30,480 nucleotides of DNA from Sulfurovum sp. UBA1140 (GCA_002311915.1 DCAF01000059.1:1-30480); one strand, 5' to 3'. Positions 23,056 through 30,480 are shown, counted from the stretch's first letter. Notes: generated from the sequence alone by a model not told the origin. Numbers and translations are program-made.

Positions 23056-23946
23056 ATGGAAAGAAAAACAAAATCAGGCTTTATTGCTGTAGTAGGGCGA
23101 CCAAATTCTGGTAAGAGTACGCTACTTAACCACTTGGTGGGTGAAAAACTTGCAATGGTATCTAAAAAGGCACAAGCGACTAGAAAACGGATGAATATTA
23201 TTGTGATGCACAATGAGCATCAGCTTATTTTTGTGGATACCCCTGGGATTCATAGAAAAGAGAAACTTATTAATGAGTTTATGCTTGAAGAGGCTCTTAA
23301 AGCGATGGGTGATAGTGATTTAATTCTATTTTTAGCTCCTGTAACGGATAAGTTGGATGAGTATAAGAAGTTTTTGGCATTGGATCAAGGTAAGATGGTA
23401 AAGCACATTATACTGTTAACCAAGATAGATCATGTACCAAAGCTTAAGGTTCTAGAGAAGCTTGGGGAGTATCAGAAGTATCAAGATGAATTTGAGGCGA
23501 TTATTCCTTTCTCTGTGAACAAAAAGGTGGGTAAAAAAGCCCTTCTTGATGAGGTGGTAAAATATCTGCCTGAGTCACCTGCATTTTTTGATACGGATAT
23601 AATGACTACCGATAATATTCGTGATATTTATAAAGAGCTTATTCGAGAATCAGTTTTTGAGAACTTAAGTGATGAGATACCCTATGAGTCTGATGTAACC
23701 ATTGAAAAGATTGATGAGAGTGATGAGATGGATAGAATTTATGCTACGATTGTAGTTGAAAAAGAGACTCAAAAAGGAATTATTGTTGGAAATAGAGGAG
23801 AGGGGATTAAACGGGTTGGAAAGTTTGCACGACAACAACTCGAGATATTCTCTCAAAAGAAAATCTATTTAGACCTTCATGTTTCTGTTAAAAAAGGGTG
23901 GAGTAAATCACGTGGTAGCCTTGAAGATCAAGGGTATATTTTTTAA
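23056..23946 (+). CDS. era: GTPase Era
   Basis: The 296-residue protein is Era, a GTPase that binds the 3' end of 16S rRNA during 30S assembly. The G domain shows G1 GRPNSGKS (14-21), G3 DTPG (61-64) and a G4 of TKID (122-125, Thr replacing the usual Asn, a variation seen in Era proteins). The C-terminal KH domain has IIVGNRGEGIKRVGKFARQQLE and ends with the typical LHVSVKKGWSKS stretch. Length is typical. It is the last gene of the rplI-hslVU group and is followed by a strong terminator. Confidence 0.96.
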   Translation: MERKTKSGFIAVVGRPNSGKSTLLNHLVGEKLAMVSKKAQATRKRMNIIVMHNEHQLIFVDTPGIHRKEKLINEFMLEEALKAMGDSDLILFLAPVTDKLDEYKKFLALDQGKMVKHIILLTKIDHVPKLKVLEKLGEYQKYQDEFEAIIPFSVNKKVGKKALLDEVVKYLPESPAFFDTDIMTTDNIRDIYKELIRESVFENLSDEIPYESDVTIEKIDESDEMDRIYATIVVEKETQKGIIVGNRGEGIKRVGKFARQQLEIFSQKKIYLDLHVSVKKGWSKSRGSLEDQGYIF

Positions 23947-23978
23947 TTTAGATCAATACTTTTATCCTCTGCGTAACT

Positions 23979-24012
23979 AAATAGGAGTAAAATACTCCTA
24001 TTTAAATTTTTT
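23979..24012 (+). terminator. Rho-independent terminator after era
   Basis: AAATAGGAGTA and TACTCCTATTT are perfect 11-bp arms around an AAA loop, followed by AAATTTTTTC. The structure lies 32 bases past the era stop and upstream of the acs promoter. It closes the rplI-hslV-hslU-era unit. Confidence 0.85.
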
Positions 24013-24059
24013 CTCTATTCTCCATTCAAATTTACTTATTTTTATGATAAACTTACCCT

Positions 24060-24065
24060 TATAAT
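24060..24065 (+). promoter_or_regulatory. Putative -10 element of acs
   Basis: TATAAT lies 22 bases before the acs ATG, within CCCTTATAATTACTC; a TATGAT at about 24042-24047 is a second option. Because the region follows a strong terminator, acs must have its own promoter close by. No -35 box is obvious. Confidence 0.4.
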
Positions 24066-24087
24066 TACTCAAAAAAGGAAAACTAAT

Positions 24088-26028
24088 ATGAAAAAACAGA
24101 TATTTAACCCTAATCCAGAATTTGCAAAAGATGCACGAGTAGGTAGTATGGATGCCTATTGGGAACTACAAAATAGAGCCATCGAAGATTATGAAGGTTT
24201 TTGGAAAGATTTTGCCGATGAAAAGATTGATTGGTTAGCACCTTATGATAAAGTTTTAGATGAGAGTAATGCCCCTTTTTATGAGTGGTTTACCAATGGT
24301 AAGCTTAATGTCTCTAATCAATGTATCGACAGACACTTAGCCGATAAAGCTGATAAAACAGCGATTTTATTTGAGGGTGATAGAGGTGATGTAGAAAAAA
24401 TTACCTATGCACAGCTTTCACAACGCGTGAACAAGATGGCAAACTTGCTTAAAAATAAGTTTGGTGTTAAAAAGGGTGATAGAGTTGTTCTCTATATGCC
24501 GATGATTCCTGAATCTGCTTATGCGATGTTGGCATGTACCCGTATTGGTGCAATTCACTCGATTGTATTTGGTGGGTTCTCGGCTGAAGCGTTAAAAGAT
24601 AGAATCGAAGATGCTGAAGCGAAGATTGTTATTACGGCTGATGGAGCGTATAGAAAAGGAAAACCTTATATGCTTAAAGGGGTAGTTGACAATGCTCTTT
24701 CTCAAGGTGGAGCGTGTGTTGATTCTGTATTGGTTGTTAAAAGAAACAATGAAGCAACCGAGTGGGTTGAGGGTCGAGACCACAGTTATAATGATTTGAT
24801 TGATGCCGAATCAGATGTTTGTCCATTTGAGCTAATGGACAGTGAAGATCCACTCTTTTTACTCTATACTAGTGGCAGTACAGGCAAACCAAAAGGAGTT
24901 CAGCACAATACGGCAGGGTATATTCTTTGGGCTCAGATGACCATGGAGTGGGTATTTGATGTTCAGGGTGATGATCTCTTCTGGTGTACGGCTGATATTG
25001 GTTGGATTACAGGGCATACCTATATTGTTTATGGACCACTGGCTGCTGGGACAACAACTTTGATGTTTGAAGGAGTTCCAACCTATCCTAATGCAGGAAG
25101 AGCATGGAAGATGGTACAAGACCATAAGGTAACTCAGTTCTATACTGCACCAACAGCAATTAGAGTATTGTATAAAATGGGTGAAAATGAGCCTAAGAAA
25201 TATGACCTCTCTTCATTAAAAGTATTGGGAACGGTTGGTGAACCAATTGATCCACCTGCATGGAAATGGTACTATGAGACGGTAGGAAACTCTAACTGTT
25301 CTATTGTGGATACATGGTGGCAGACCGAGACAGGTGGACATATTATTAGCCCACTTCCAGGGGCAACACCTATTAAAGCTGGATGTGCGACCTTTGCACT
25401 TCCTGGAATTATGACCGAGATTATCGATCCTGATGGCACACCAAAAGAGATTGGTGAGACAGGACTACTATGTATTACTAAGCCTTGGCCAAGTATGATA
25501 CGAAATGTTTGGGGTGATGAAGCACGATATAAAAAAGCCTATTTTGGAGATGCCGTAAAAGATGGTAAACCTGTCTATTTCTCTGGTGATGGTGCTGTTT
25601 TAGATGAAGATGGATATATCACGATTACAGGTCGTATGGATGATGTTATTAATGTTTCAGGTCACCGAATGGGAACAGCCGAGATTGAAGCTGCTGTTAA
25701 TAAAGATGACTCTGTAGCAGAAGTAGCTGTAGTTGGGCGACCTCATGAGATTAAAGGTGAGTCAATTTTTATTTATATCGTGTTAAAAGATGGACACATT
25801 AATGATGATATTAAAAGTCATATCAATGCACTGCTTAGTTCTGAGATTGGAAATATTGCCAAAGCTGATGATATTATCGAAGTTCCTGGACTGCCAAAGA
25901 CCCGTTCAGGTAAGATTATGAGACGAATCTTGCGTACCATTGCGAAAGGTGAGGCGATTACACAAGATACCTCGACACTTGAAGACCCATCAGTGGTGGG
26001 GCAGATAGAGGCTTGTGTTAAAGGTTAA
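24088..26028 (+). CDS. acs: Acetyl-coenzyme A synthetase (AMP-forming)
   Basis: The 646-residue enzyme makes acetyl-CoA from acetate, ATP and CoA via acetyl-AMP. Visible motifs are the P-loop-like [11 protein letters not shown], the acetate-pocket [17 protein letters not shown] region, [11 protein letters not shown], the hinge [38 protein letters not shown], and the C-terminal [12 protein letters not shown]. Lys609 in that last motif is at the same position as the lysine acetylated to silence Salmonella Acs. Length and overall order are those of classical Acs. A TATAAT-like -10 lies upstream. The gene ends 4 bases inside the convergent dipeptidase gene, so the two 3' ends overlap. Confidence 0.97.
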   Translation: MKKQIFNPNPEFAKDARVGSMDAYWELQNRAIEDYEGFWKDFADEKIDWLAPYDKVLDESNAPFYEWFTNGKLNVSNQCIDRHLADKADKTAILFEGDRGDVEKITYAQLSQRVNKMANLLKNKFGVKKGDRVVLYMPMIPESAYAMLACTRIGAIHSIVFGGFSAEALKDRIEDAEAKIVITADGAYRKGKPYMLKGVVDNALSQGGACVDSVLVVKRNNEATEWVEGRDHSYNDLIDAESDVCPFELMDSEDPLFLLYTSGSTGKPKGVQHNTAGYILWAQMTMEWVFDVQGDDLFWCTADIGWITGHTYIVYGPLAAGTTTLMFEGVPTYPNAGRAWKMVQDHKVTQFYTAPTAIRVLYKMGENEPKKYDLSSLKVLGTVGEPIDPPAWKWYYETVGNSNCSIVDTWWQTETGGHIISPLPGATPIKAGCATFALPGIMTEIIDPDGTPKEIGETGLLCITKPWPSMIRNVWGDEARYKKAYFGDAVKDGKPVYFSGDGAVLDEDGYITITGRMDDVINVSGHRMGTAEIEAAVNKDDSVAEVAVVGRPHEIKGESIFIYIVLKDGHINDDIKSHINALLSSEIGNIAKADDIIEVPGLPKTRSGKIMRRILRTIAKGEAITQDTSTLEDPSVVGQIEACVKG

Positions 26029-26681
26029 ATATCAAAGTTAAAATAGCTATTTTTATAAGGCTCATTTTTTAATGTAAAGTGCCACCACTCTTGAGCATAG
26101 GATTTAAATCCATATTTAATCATAATACTGTTAAGGAGCATTCTATTGGCTCTTTGATGGGCATCAATTTTTGGGTATTTTACCCAAGATTGTTGACCAA
26201 AGAAATCAAAGCTACTCCCCATATCTAGTTCAACTTTTGTTTTTAAATCAATAAGGGTTAAGTCTACGGTACTACCACGACTGTGTCCAGATTTTTCAGC
26301 AATATAGCCCTCTTTGAAAAGATTTTTCTTGTGAACATTAGGGTAATACTCCTCTTTCATTGTTTTATCATTCAAACTTTTACCCCATCGTACAAAATGG
26401 TCAACTGCTTTTTGAGGGCGATAGGCATCAAAAACTTTAACTCCTAAACCAAACTCATTTAAATCTTTTTGAACATTTTTGAGTCCCTTTGTTGCTTTTT
26501 TAGTTAAGATGGCTCTAGGAGTTAAGTAGCCATCTATGGGTTTACCAATAAAATTATTGTCTGTGTAGTATCTCATCTCTAGTTCAATATTGGGAATGAC
26601 CTCTTTTAAAAAAGAGAAAGCGTTGGGTAACTCTTGAGCTTGAAGAAGACCAAAGAGTAGAAAGAGGGTTAACTTTTTCAT
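26025..26681 (-). CDS. D-alanyl-D-alanine dipeptidase, VanX/DdpX family
   Basis: The 218-residue protein has a signal peptide ([16 protein letters not shown]) and is probably periplasmic. The catalytic set of the VanX-type (M15D) zinc peptidases is present: Arg88 in DAYRPQ, Zn ligands His133 and Asp140 ([10 protein letters not shown]) and His201, with the general base Glu198 in EWWHF. The family cleaves D-Ala-D-Ala. In Gram-negative DdpX-like proteins this serves peptidoglycan recycling rather than vancomycin resistance, and no vanHA-type genes are nearby. It converges on acs with a 4-base overlap of coding ends. An AAAAAGGT site precedes the ATG. Confidence 0.9.
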   Translation of the reverse strand: MKKLTLFLLFGLLQAQELPNAFSFLKEVIPNIELEMRYYTDNNFIGKPIDGYLTPRAILTKKATKGLKNVQKDLNEFGLGVKVFDAYRPQKAVDHFVRWGKSLNDKTMKEEYYPNVHKKNLFKEGYIAEKSGHSRGSTVDLTLIDLKTKVELDMGSSFDFFGQQSWVKYPKIDAHQRANRMLLNSIMIKYGFKSYAQEWWHFTLKNEPYKNSYFNFDI

Positions 26682-26717
26682 AAAAATACCTTTTTAGTGA
26701 ATTTTATCAGAAGAAAC

Positions 26718-26757
26718 TTTAAGAAAAATATTTCACTTTTAAGTAATATTTCTTAAA
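26718..26757 (-). terminator. Probable terminator of the YhiN-like gene
   Basis: TTTAAGAAAAATATT and AATATTTCTTAAA pair almost completely around a 12-base loop (two extra A in one arm). On the minus strand it lies 20 bases after the end of the YhiN-like flavoprotein gene and is followed by CTTCTGATAAAATT. It separates that gene from the dipeptidase gene downstream. T-richness is moderate. Confidence 0.45.
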
Positions 26758-26777
26758 CTAAATTATATATAAAACAA

Positions 26778-28010
26778 CTAAATTAAACTCCCTACCAAAA
26801 AGCCACTAGCAAATGACCATTGTAAATTATAACCCCCACACGGACCATCTAAATTCATGACTTCACCACAAAAATAAAGACCTTTTAACTTTTTACTTTG
26901 TAAAGTATTGGGGTCTATCTCTTTTAATAAAACTCCTCCACGAGTAATCATTGCCATTTTAAAACCATCATGTCCATTAATAGTAAGAGGTGTCCATGCT
27001 AAAAGTTTAATAAGCCTATCCCTAGAGGCTCCAGAGAGCTTTTTAAAGGTTATGGTAGGGGAAGCATTGCTAAGTTTGCAAAATTCAATAGCAACGGATT
27101 TAGGTAGAAGAGTCATAAGTAAACCCAGTGTGCTTTGATTGGAATCTTTAGCTAATATCTCTTTAAAATAGGTTTGTATCTGCTGTTCATTCATCCCTTT
27201 AGTCAAATTCATTAATAAAGGAACCTCATCAAATTTAGAGAGCAGGGGGGTTATCTCACGAGAAAAATCTAATACTACAGGTCCTCTAATTCCATTTTTT
27301 GTAAAGATTAAATCACCTTTTGCATAGAGTTTTTTATACTTTTTAATATTAACACGCAGTTCAACTTTAGCAAGGGTATCTGCTCGACAGTTTGCTCCCC
27401 AATGCTCTTTTGTTTTAAGAGGCATCATTGCAGGATAAAGTTTTGTAACTTTATGACCCACTGATTTGGCTAAATTGTATCCATCACCCTCGGTACCTAG
27501 AACGGGATATCCCATTCCCCCAGAGGCAATAACAACATGCCTAGTTAAAAAGGTATTGCTCTGTGTTGTGACTCCTGTAACTTCTAAGCCATTATGTTCT
27601 AGCTTCTCTACTTTTTGGGAACAAAGAACCTTGACACCAACTCTTTTCATCTCATTTTCTAACGCTTTTATTATTGTATAAGAACTATGCCCCACGGGAA
27701 AAATACGAAACCCATCAGGAGCATCTGTTTCAACCCCTATCTCTTTAAAAAATGCTTGTAGTTGCTTATAATCCATCACCTCTAAAGCAGGTGTCATAAA
27801 GCGACCCTCACGACCAAAAGAAGCCATAAAGAGTTCGTTAGAGAGGGTATTGGTCAAATTGCAACGTCCACCCCCTGTAGCCTTTAATTTAGCACCTATT
27901 TTAGGAAGCTTCTCTAAAAGTAATACATCATGACCTTTCCGTGCTGATATAATGGCAGACATCATACCTGATGCTCCTGCTCCAATAATAATGACATTTT
28001 TTTGATTCAT
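26778..28010 (-). CDS. NAD(P)/FAD-dependent oxidoreductase, HI0933/YhiN family
   Basis: I start the gene at ATG 28010 (MNQKNVIIIGAG) rather than 28043, because the FAD-binding GAGASGMMSAI motif should lie within about ten residues of the N-terminus and an AGAGAAAA site precedes this ATG. The 410-residue protein shows GxGxxG at the start, then KATGGGRCNLTNT, VVIASGGMGYPVLGTEGDGY, PLKTKE, FTKNGIRGPVVLDFS, and GLYFCGEVMNLDGPCGGYNLQWSFASG. This matches the HI0933-like flavoproteins (E. coli YhiN), whose physiological substrate is not known. It is divergent from the truncated haemoglobin gene. Confidence 0.9.
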   Translation of the reverse strand: MNQKNVIIIGAGASGMMSAIISARKGHDVLLLEKLPKIGAKLKATGGGRCNLTNTLSNELFMASFGREGRFMTPALEVMDYKQLQAFFKEIGVETDAPDGFRIFPVGHSSYTIIKALENEMKRVGVKVLCSQKVEKLEHNGLEVTGVTTQSNTFLTRHVVIASGGMGYPVLGTEGDGYNLAKSVGHKVTKLYPAMMPLKTKEHWGANCRADTLAKVELRVNIKKYKKLYAKGDLIFTKNGIRGPVVLDFSREITPLLSKFDEVPLLMNLTKGMNEQQIQTYFKEILAKDSNQSTLGLLMTLLPKSVAIEFCKLSNASPTITFKKLSGASRDRLIKLLAWTPLTINGHDGFKMAMITRGGVLLKEIDPNTLQSKKLKGLYFCGEVMNLDGPCGGYNLQWSFASGFLVGSLI

Positions 28011-28127
28011 TTTTTCTCTTTTATCTGTTTTAAAATTATACATAAAAATTTTAGAATTAGAATTAACTAACTTTCAGACTCTTCCGTTATAACTGTAGAT
28101 AATTAAAATATATATCTAAGGATAAAA

Positions 28128-28517
28128 ATGGAATTAGCAAATAAAATAACAAGAGAAAATGTAGAAATTATGGTTCTAACCTTTTACGGTAAAGTTTTAA
28201 AAGATGATACGGTAGGACCATTTTTTATTGCTAAATTGGGTGACGATATAAATAATGATTACTGGAAACCACATATTCTTTTACTTGTTAATTTTTGGTC
28301 ATCCATTGCTTTGGGTGATGAGTCTTATAATGGTAACCCTCTTGCTCCTCATTTTTCAATAGGAGAGCTAAGTCATGGTGTGTTTCAAGAGTGGTTAAAG
28401 CTCTTTTTTGAAACAGTAGACAGCATCTATGAGCCAGAAGTAGGAGCAATATTTAAAGAGAGAAGTAAAATTATTGCAGGTAATTTTATGAGGAATCTTG
28501 GAATATATACGCTCTAA
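28128..28517 (+). CDS. Group III truncated haemoglobin
   Basis: The 129-residue protein aligns by eye with Campylobacter jejuni Ctb. Tyr20 (LTFYGKV) corresponds to TyrB10, His49 (WKPHILLLVNFW) to the distal HisE7, His75 (PLAPHFSI) to the proximal haem ligand, and the Trp in QEWLKLF to TrpG8. All residues needed for haem and ligand binding are therefore kept. Such globins affect responses to nitric oxide and oxygen in microaerophiles. Its ATG follows AAGGAT. The next gene starts 29 bases downstream, possibly in the same transcript. No NO-responsive operator was recognised in the 117 bases separating it from the divergent flavoprotein gene. Confidence 0.9.
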   Translation: MELANKITRENVEIMVLTFYGKVLKDDTVGPFFIAKLGDDINNDYWKPHILLLVNFWSSIALGDESYNGNPLAPHFSIGELSHGVFQEWLKLFFETVDSIYEPEVGAIFKERSKIIAGNFMRNLGIYTL

Positions 28518-28546
28518 ACAATTAAAATATAAAATTAAGGATAAAG

Positions 28547-29245
28547 ATGAAAATAGAAGAGATAGAAGCAAAACACAACTATAAATTTCCAAAATTATAC
28601 AAAAAATTATGGGAAAATGGTATGTTAAATTGGATGGGAGATTGGGGTGATAAACCTTTTAGCATAACAAATACTTGGGAGAATTCTATCTATCCTACAA
28701 TTAAAAATAATCCTCCTCTTCTGCTCCATACAGGTGGTTATGATTTTGAACTACTTACAAGTAATGCGATGTATCAGTATAAGTTTGATGAATTATGGAA
28801 TATAAATGAGCATCATTTTATTCCTTTTGCCAAAACTGCAGAGGGTGATGTTTATGCTTTTTATAAAAATATTGAAATAGATGGAGAGAATCCTATTGTT
28901 CATATTCTTCAAAATGATGAGTCAAAAATTATCGCAAAAAACTTTGAAGATTTCATTTTTCGTCAAATGTTAACTGCTATTTGTGATGTAGAGAAAGATG
29001 AAATATCTGCTGATTATGGGGATGACTTTGAAGCATATCGAAAAGATATTCTTAGCGATTTAAGAACCATAAGCCCTTATATTAACAAGCAGTATGTCGC
29101 TCTTTTAGAGGAGTTCTTTAAAAGAGAAGAAATTTTAGAAGGAATGTTCTCGTACGGTCTTATGAGTACCAATGAACTTAACCTAACCATTAAAAAATAT
29201 TTAGGTTTTGAACAACTTAATGAAACGTTTGAGCATGAAATTTAG
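28547..29245 (+). CDS. SMI1/KNR4 (SUKH) family protein
   Basis: The 232-residue protein carries an SMI1/KNR4-like (SUKH) domain in about residues 1-145: IEEIEAKHNYKFPKLYKKLWENG at the start, LLLHTGGYDF, HFIPFAKTAEGDVYAFY with the conserved Gly-Asp, and IIAKNFEDFIFRQML at the end. A helical, acidic C-terminal part of about 85 residues follows. SUKH proteins in bacteria are often immunity proteins of polymorphic toxin or contact-dependent systems. No toxin gene is seen next to it, so this copy is an orphan within the window. An AAGGAT site precedes the ATG. It may share a transcript with the truncated haemoglobin gene. Confidence 0.75.
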   Translation: MKIEEIEAKHNYKFPKLYKKLWENGMLNWMGDWGDKPFSITNTWENSIYPTIKNNPPLLLHTGGYDFELLTSNAMYQYKFDELWNINEHHFIPFAKTAEGDVYAFYKNIEIDGENPIVHILQNDESKIIAKNFEDFIFRQMLTAICDVEKDEISADYGDDFEAYRKDILSDLRTISPYINKQYVALLEEFFKREEILEGMFSYGLMSTNELNLTIKKYLGFEQLNETFEHEI

Positions 29246-29298
29246 AATTTTATATGTATTATACTTTTAAATTCATTTTTTATTATGTTTATATTGAA

Positions 29299-29304
29299 TA
29301 TAAT
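29299..29304 (+). promoter_or_regulatory. Putative -10 element upstream of the CaMKII-association-like gene
   Basis: A TATAAT hexamer in TTGAATATAATAAAG lies 32 bases before the ATG at 29337. It sits in a 91-base AT-rich gap, suggesting an independent promoter. A -35 box is not evident. Confidence 0.4.
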
Positions 29305-29336
29305 AAAGTATCAATAATTTTAAAAGGATAGAATAA

Positions 29337-29714
29337 ATGGAACAAGAGATTTTAGGACTTTTTGACAAATGGAATGAGACATTACAAACAGGTAATCCAG
29401 CAGAGGTTGCAGCAGGATACGCAAAAGAAGGAGGAATCTTGGTACCAACTGTTTCTCCTTTGGTAAGACATAATCATGCTGAGATAGAAGATTATTTTGT
29501 ACATTTTTTAGCCAAGCATCCATTTGGAACAATAACAGAATCAAACGTTAGAGTCTATGGTGATATAGCGATTAATTCAGGACTATATACCTTTGAGCTA
29601 GACGGAGAAGAAGAGGATAGTCGAGTAGAAGTAAAAGCAAGATTTACCTATGTCTACAAAAAAGAGGGAGACGACTGGTTAATATTAGAGCATCACTCTT
29701 CAGTTCTACCATAA
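29337..29714 (+). CDS. SnoaL-like / CaMKII-association-domain family protein
   Basis: The 125-residue single-domain protein has the cystatin-like alpha+beta fold pattern of the NTF2/SnoaL superfamily: an N-terminal helix (EQEILGLFDKWNETLQTGNPAEVAAGYA), a HNHAEIEDYFVHFLAKHP helix, then strands (NVRVYGDIAINSGLYTFEL, VEVKARFTYVYKKEGDDWLILEHHSSVLP). The ending W-I-L-E-H-H-S-S-V-L-P is characteristic of the calcium/calmodulin-dependent kinase II association-domain family, often annotated SgcJ/EcaC. Bacterial members probably bind a small hydrophobic ligand or only oligomerise; no enzymatic function is established. It has no signal peptide. AAAGGAT precedes the ATG. Confidence 0.8.
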   Translation: MEQEILGLFDKWNETLQTGNPAEVAAGYAKEGGILVPTVSPLVRHNHAEIEDYFVHFLAKHPFGTITESNVRVYGDIAINSGLYTFELDGEEEDSRVEVKARFTYVYKKEGDDWLILEHHSSVLP

Positions 29715-29727
29715 AACAAATATTTAT

Positions 29728-29753
29728 ATAGAGAGACAAAAAAGTTTCTCTAT
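29728..29753 (+). terminator. Weak hairpin terminator
   Basis: ATAGAGAGAC and GTTTCTCTAT pair over ten bases (one G-T) around an AAAAAA loop, 14 bases after the CaMKII-association-like gene. The following TAAAAAC is not T-rich, so it is a weak terminator. Confidence 0.45.
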
Positions 29754-29905
29754 TAAAAACTTCTTTCCTTTAAATAAAAACTACCCACTTCCAATCAATA
29801 GCACAAAAGAGAATCAGAACATAACAGTAAGGTGATATGGGAGTAGAAAAGAGATAAAGAGATCAAAGGAAGAGAGCAAAGAGAGTGAGAGGAGGGTTGA
29901 CAAAG

Positions 29906-29932
29906 CATAACATAATACGGCATTATGTTATG
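29906..29932 (-). terminator. Inverted repeat downstream of the small lipoprotein gene
   Basis: Perfect 11-bp arms, CATAACATAAT and ATTATGTTATG, around ACGGC. It lies 9 bases past the stop of the minus-strand lipoprotein gene, followed on that strand by CTTTGTCAACCCTCC. It could be that gene's terminator, although the T content after it is low; a protein-binding palindrome is the alternative. Next to it (about 29825-29898) is a purine-rich tract on the plus strand. Confidence 0.45.
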
Positions 29933-29941
29933 ATTAGACTT

Positions 29942-30178
29942 TCAAATTTGTGCATCTACGACATCTTGAACATTAGAGTAGATTTGAATAGAGAGCTTTC
30001 CTAAACTACTCTTTACTACTTCACCTTGATTGTTAATAACTTTATTTTCATAACCACGAGGAGCTACAACTTCAATGTTTCCTCCATCACCTTCAGCTAC
30101 CTTTGTTGTACCATCACCACCACAGCCTGTTAAAATAAATGTTGCAACTACAACACTCAAAAATGAATTTTTCATCAT
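29942..30178 (-). CDS. Small lipoprotein of unknown function
   Basis: The 78-residue product has a clear lipoprotein signal: MMKNSFLSVVVATFILTGCGG with the lipobox LTGC (Cys19). The second Met is an equally good start; an AAGGAA site lies 5 or 8 bases upstream. The mature part begins with the flexible GGDGTTKVAEGDGG and then has NIEVVAPRGYENKVINNQGEVVKSSLGKLSIQIYSNVQDVVDAQI, which I do not recognise. It is short for a folded domain, so it may be a small anchor protein. A palindrome lies upstream in the presumed promoter. Confidence 0.65.
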   Translation of the reverse strand: MMKNSFLSVVVATFILTGCGGDGTTKVAEGDGGNIEVVAPRGYENKVINNQGEVVKSSLGKLSIQIYSNVQDVVDAQI

Positions 30179-30218
30179 ATTTCCTTGTTTTAAGATGGGT
30201 GTATTTTAGGAAGTTTCG

Positions 30219-30235
30219 ATGACAGAAATTGTCAT
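30219..30235 (-). promoter_or_regulatory. Palindrome upstream of the small lipoprotein gene
   Basis: ATGACA-GAAAT-TGTCAT (perfect 6-bp arms) lies about 41 bases upstream of the lipoprotein start. On the minus strand a TAAAAT (30202-30207) could be its -10, which puts the palindrome around the -35 region, a common place for a repressor or activator site. The regulator is not identified. Confidence 0.35.
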
Positions 30236-30269
30236 TTAAGCAAGAGTTACTTTAATAAAAAAATTAATA

Positions 30270-30310
30270 TATTAAAAAAGATAAATAGAAGACAGTAAGA
30301 CATCTTCTAT
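30270..30310 (-). terminator. Terminator of the WYL-domain gene
   Basis: On the minus strand, ATAGAAGA and TCTTCTAT form a perfect 8-bp stem (30285-30292 and 30303-30310) with a 10-base loop, followed by TTATCTTTTTTAAT. It begins 5 bases after the stop of the WYL-domain fragment. Confidence 0.7.
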
Positions 30311-30315
30311 AAAAG

Positions 30316-30480
30316 TTATTGTAAATAAGCCTGTAAAGATGCTCTAAACTCATCATCAAGTATCTTAGGTGAGAGTATTTTCAAGTCAGGTAACCATTTT
30401 TTGATTAATGGTAAAATTTCCATACTTTGGCGTGTACTCCAAAGTAAATTCAATAGAACTATAATGTACCCTGAAAAAAG
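30316..30480 (-). pseudogene. C-terminal end of a WYL-domain transcriptional regulator, apparently frameshifted
   Basis: The gene enters from the right edge. In the frame ending at TAA 30316-30318 the last 36 residues run from SMEILPLIKKWLP to a DDEFRASLQAYLQ ending, a typical C-terminal (WCX) end of the WYL-domain regulators that sense ligands or nucleic acids. Upstream of about 30429 that frame turns into unrelated sequence, while the frame two bases over reads FFRVHYSSIEFTLEYT, the expected preceding strand. Joining the two gives a sensible WYL ending, so one extra base (or two missing) lies near 30429-30431. This could be a real inactivating mutation or a sequencing error. The N-terminal DNA-binding domain is outside the window. 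Confidence 0.65.

Noticed and set aside
26025..26681. VanX-like gene as part of a vancomycin resistance cluster.
   Set aside because: No vanH, vanA-type ligase or vanRS genes are adjacent; the signal peptide fits a periplasmic DdpX-like role in a Gram-negative cell.
28128..28517. Apparent loss of the proximal haem histidine in the truncated haemoglobin (SHGVFQEW in place of HFxxW).
   Set aside because: Aligned with Campylobacter Ctb, the proximal His lies earlier, in PLAPHFSI (His75), and is conserved.
29897..29902. TTGACA on the plus strand as the -35 box of a promoter.
   Set aside because: No -10 hexamer lies at 16-18 bases, and there is no plus-strand gene downstream.
1..30480. CRISPR arrays, rRNA genes, riboswitches and prophage genes.
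   Set aside because: No regularly spaced direct repeats, no rRNA-like sequence, no recognised riboswitch cores and no phage structural or integrase genes were seen on either strand.

Overview
The window is an AT-rich, densely packed bacterial chromosome segment whose gene content points to Campylobacterota (Epsilonproteobacteria), most likely a free-living Sulfurovum/Sulfurimonas-like organism. The pointers are a fused CcsBA cytochrome c assembly protein of the Helicobacter type, a Campylobacter-type group III truncated haemoglobin, a VanX/DdpX-like dipeptidase, an acetate-activating Acs, and short TATAAT-type promoters, several with extended -10 elements. This placement is inference from protein resemblance; no search was run.

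Layout. (1) 1-4728, minus strand: ccsBA, surE, tcdA and the start of a further gene, closely packed and read leftwards. (2) 4864-9641, plus: a TPR lipoprotein, a TrmN6-like methyltransferase, a YkgJ-type Cys-cluster protein, a second TPR lipoprotein, trpC and a short-chain dehydrogenase, mostly with touching or overlapping ends. (3) 9697-12176, plus: mogA, two small proteins, an OmpA-family protein with a possible BON-like middle region, and a membrane-anchored coiled-coil protein, closed by a hairpin terminator. (4) 12220-13235: the only clearly accessory patch. It has a broken TnpB (IS200/IS605) remnant fused in frame to a SWIM zinc-finger tail, a large perfect inverted repeat, no intact gene for over 400 bases, and a CAU-anticodon tRNA whose 3' end faces this debris. 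(5) 13249-20223: rodA and an RhlE-type helicase (minus), lolA and rmuC (plus), and a GGDEF/EAL protein (minus) converging on rmuC over a shared terminator. (6) 20371-23946, plus: rplI, hslV, hslU, a truncated MNT-type nucleotidyltransferase and era, ended by a strong terminator. (7) 24088-30480: acs, a convergent D-Ala-D-Ala dipeptidase, a YhiN-like flavoprotein (minus), then truncated haemoglobin, a SUKH/SMI1-KNR4 protein and a CaMKII-association-like protein (plus), a small lipoprotein (minus), and the C-terminal end of a WYL-domain regulator that appears frameshifted.

Most of the window is housekeeping: envelope biogenesis (RodA, LolA, OmpA, dipeptidase), cytochrome c maturation, translation and ribosome assembly (L9, Era), proteolysis (HslUV), tRNA modification, tryptophan and molybdopterin synthesis, and acetate use. 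I did not find a convincing new multi-gene system. The places most worth a second look are the TnpB-SWIM chimera with the 22-bp inverted repeat beside the tRNA, the orphan SUKH gene, the orphan truncated nucleotidyltransferase, the OmpA/coiled-coil cluster, the palindrome at the rplI promoter, and the frameshifted WYL gene at the right edge.
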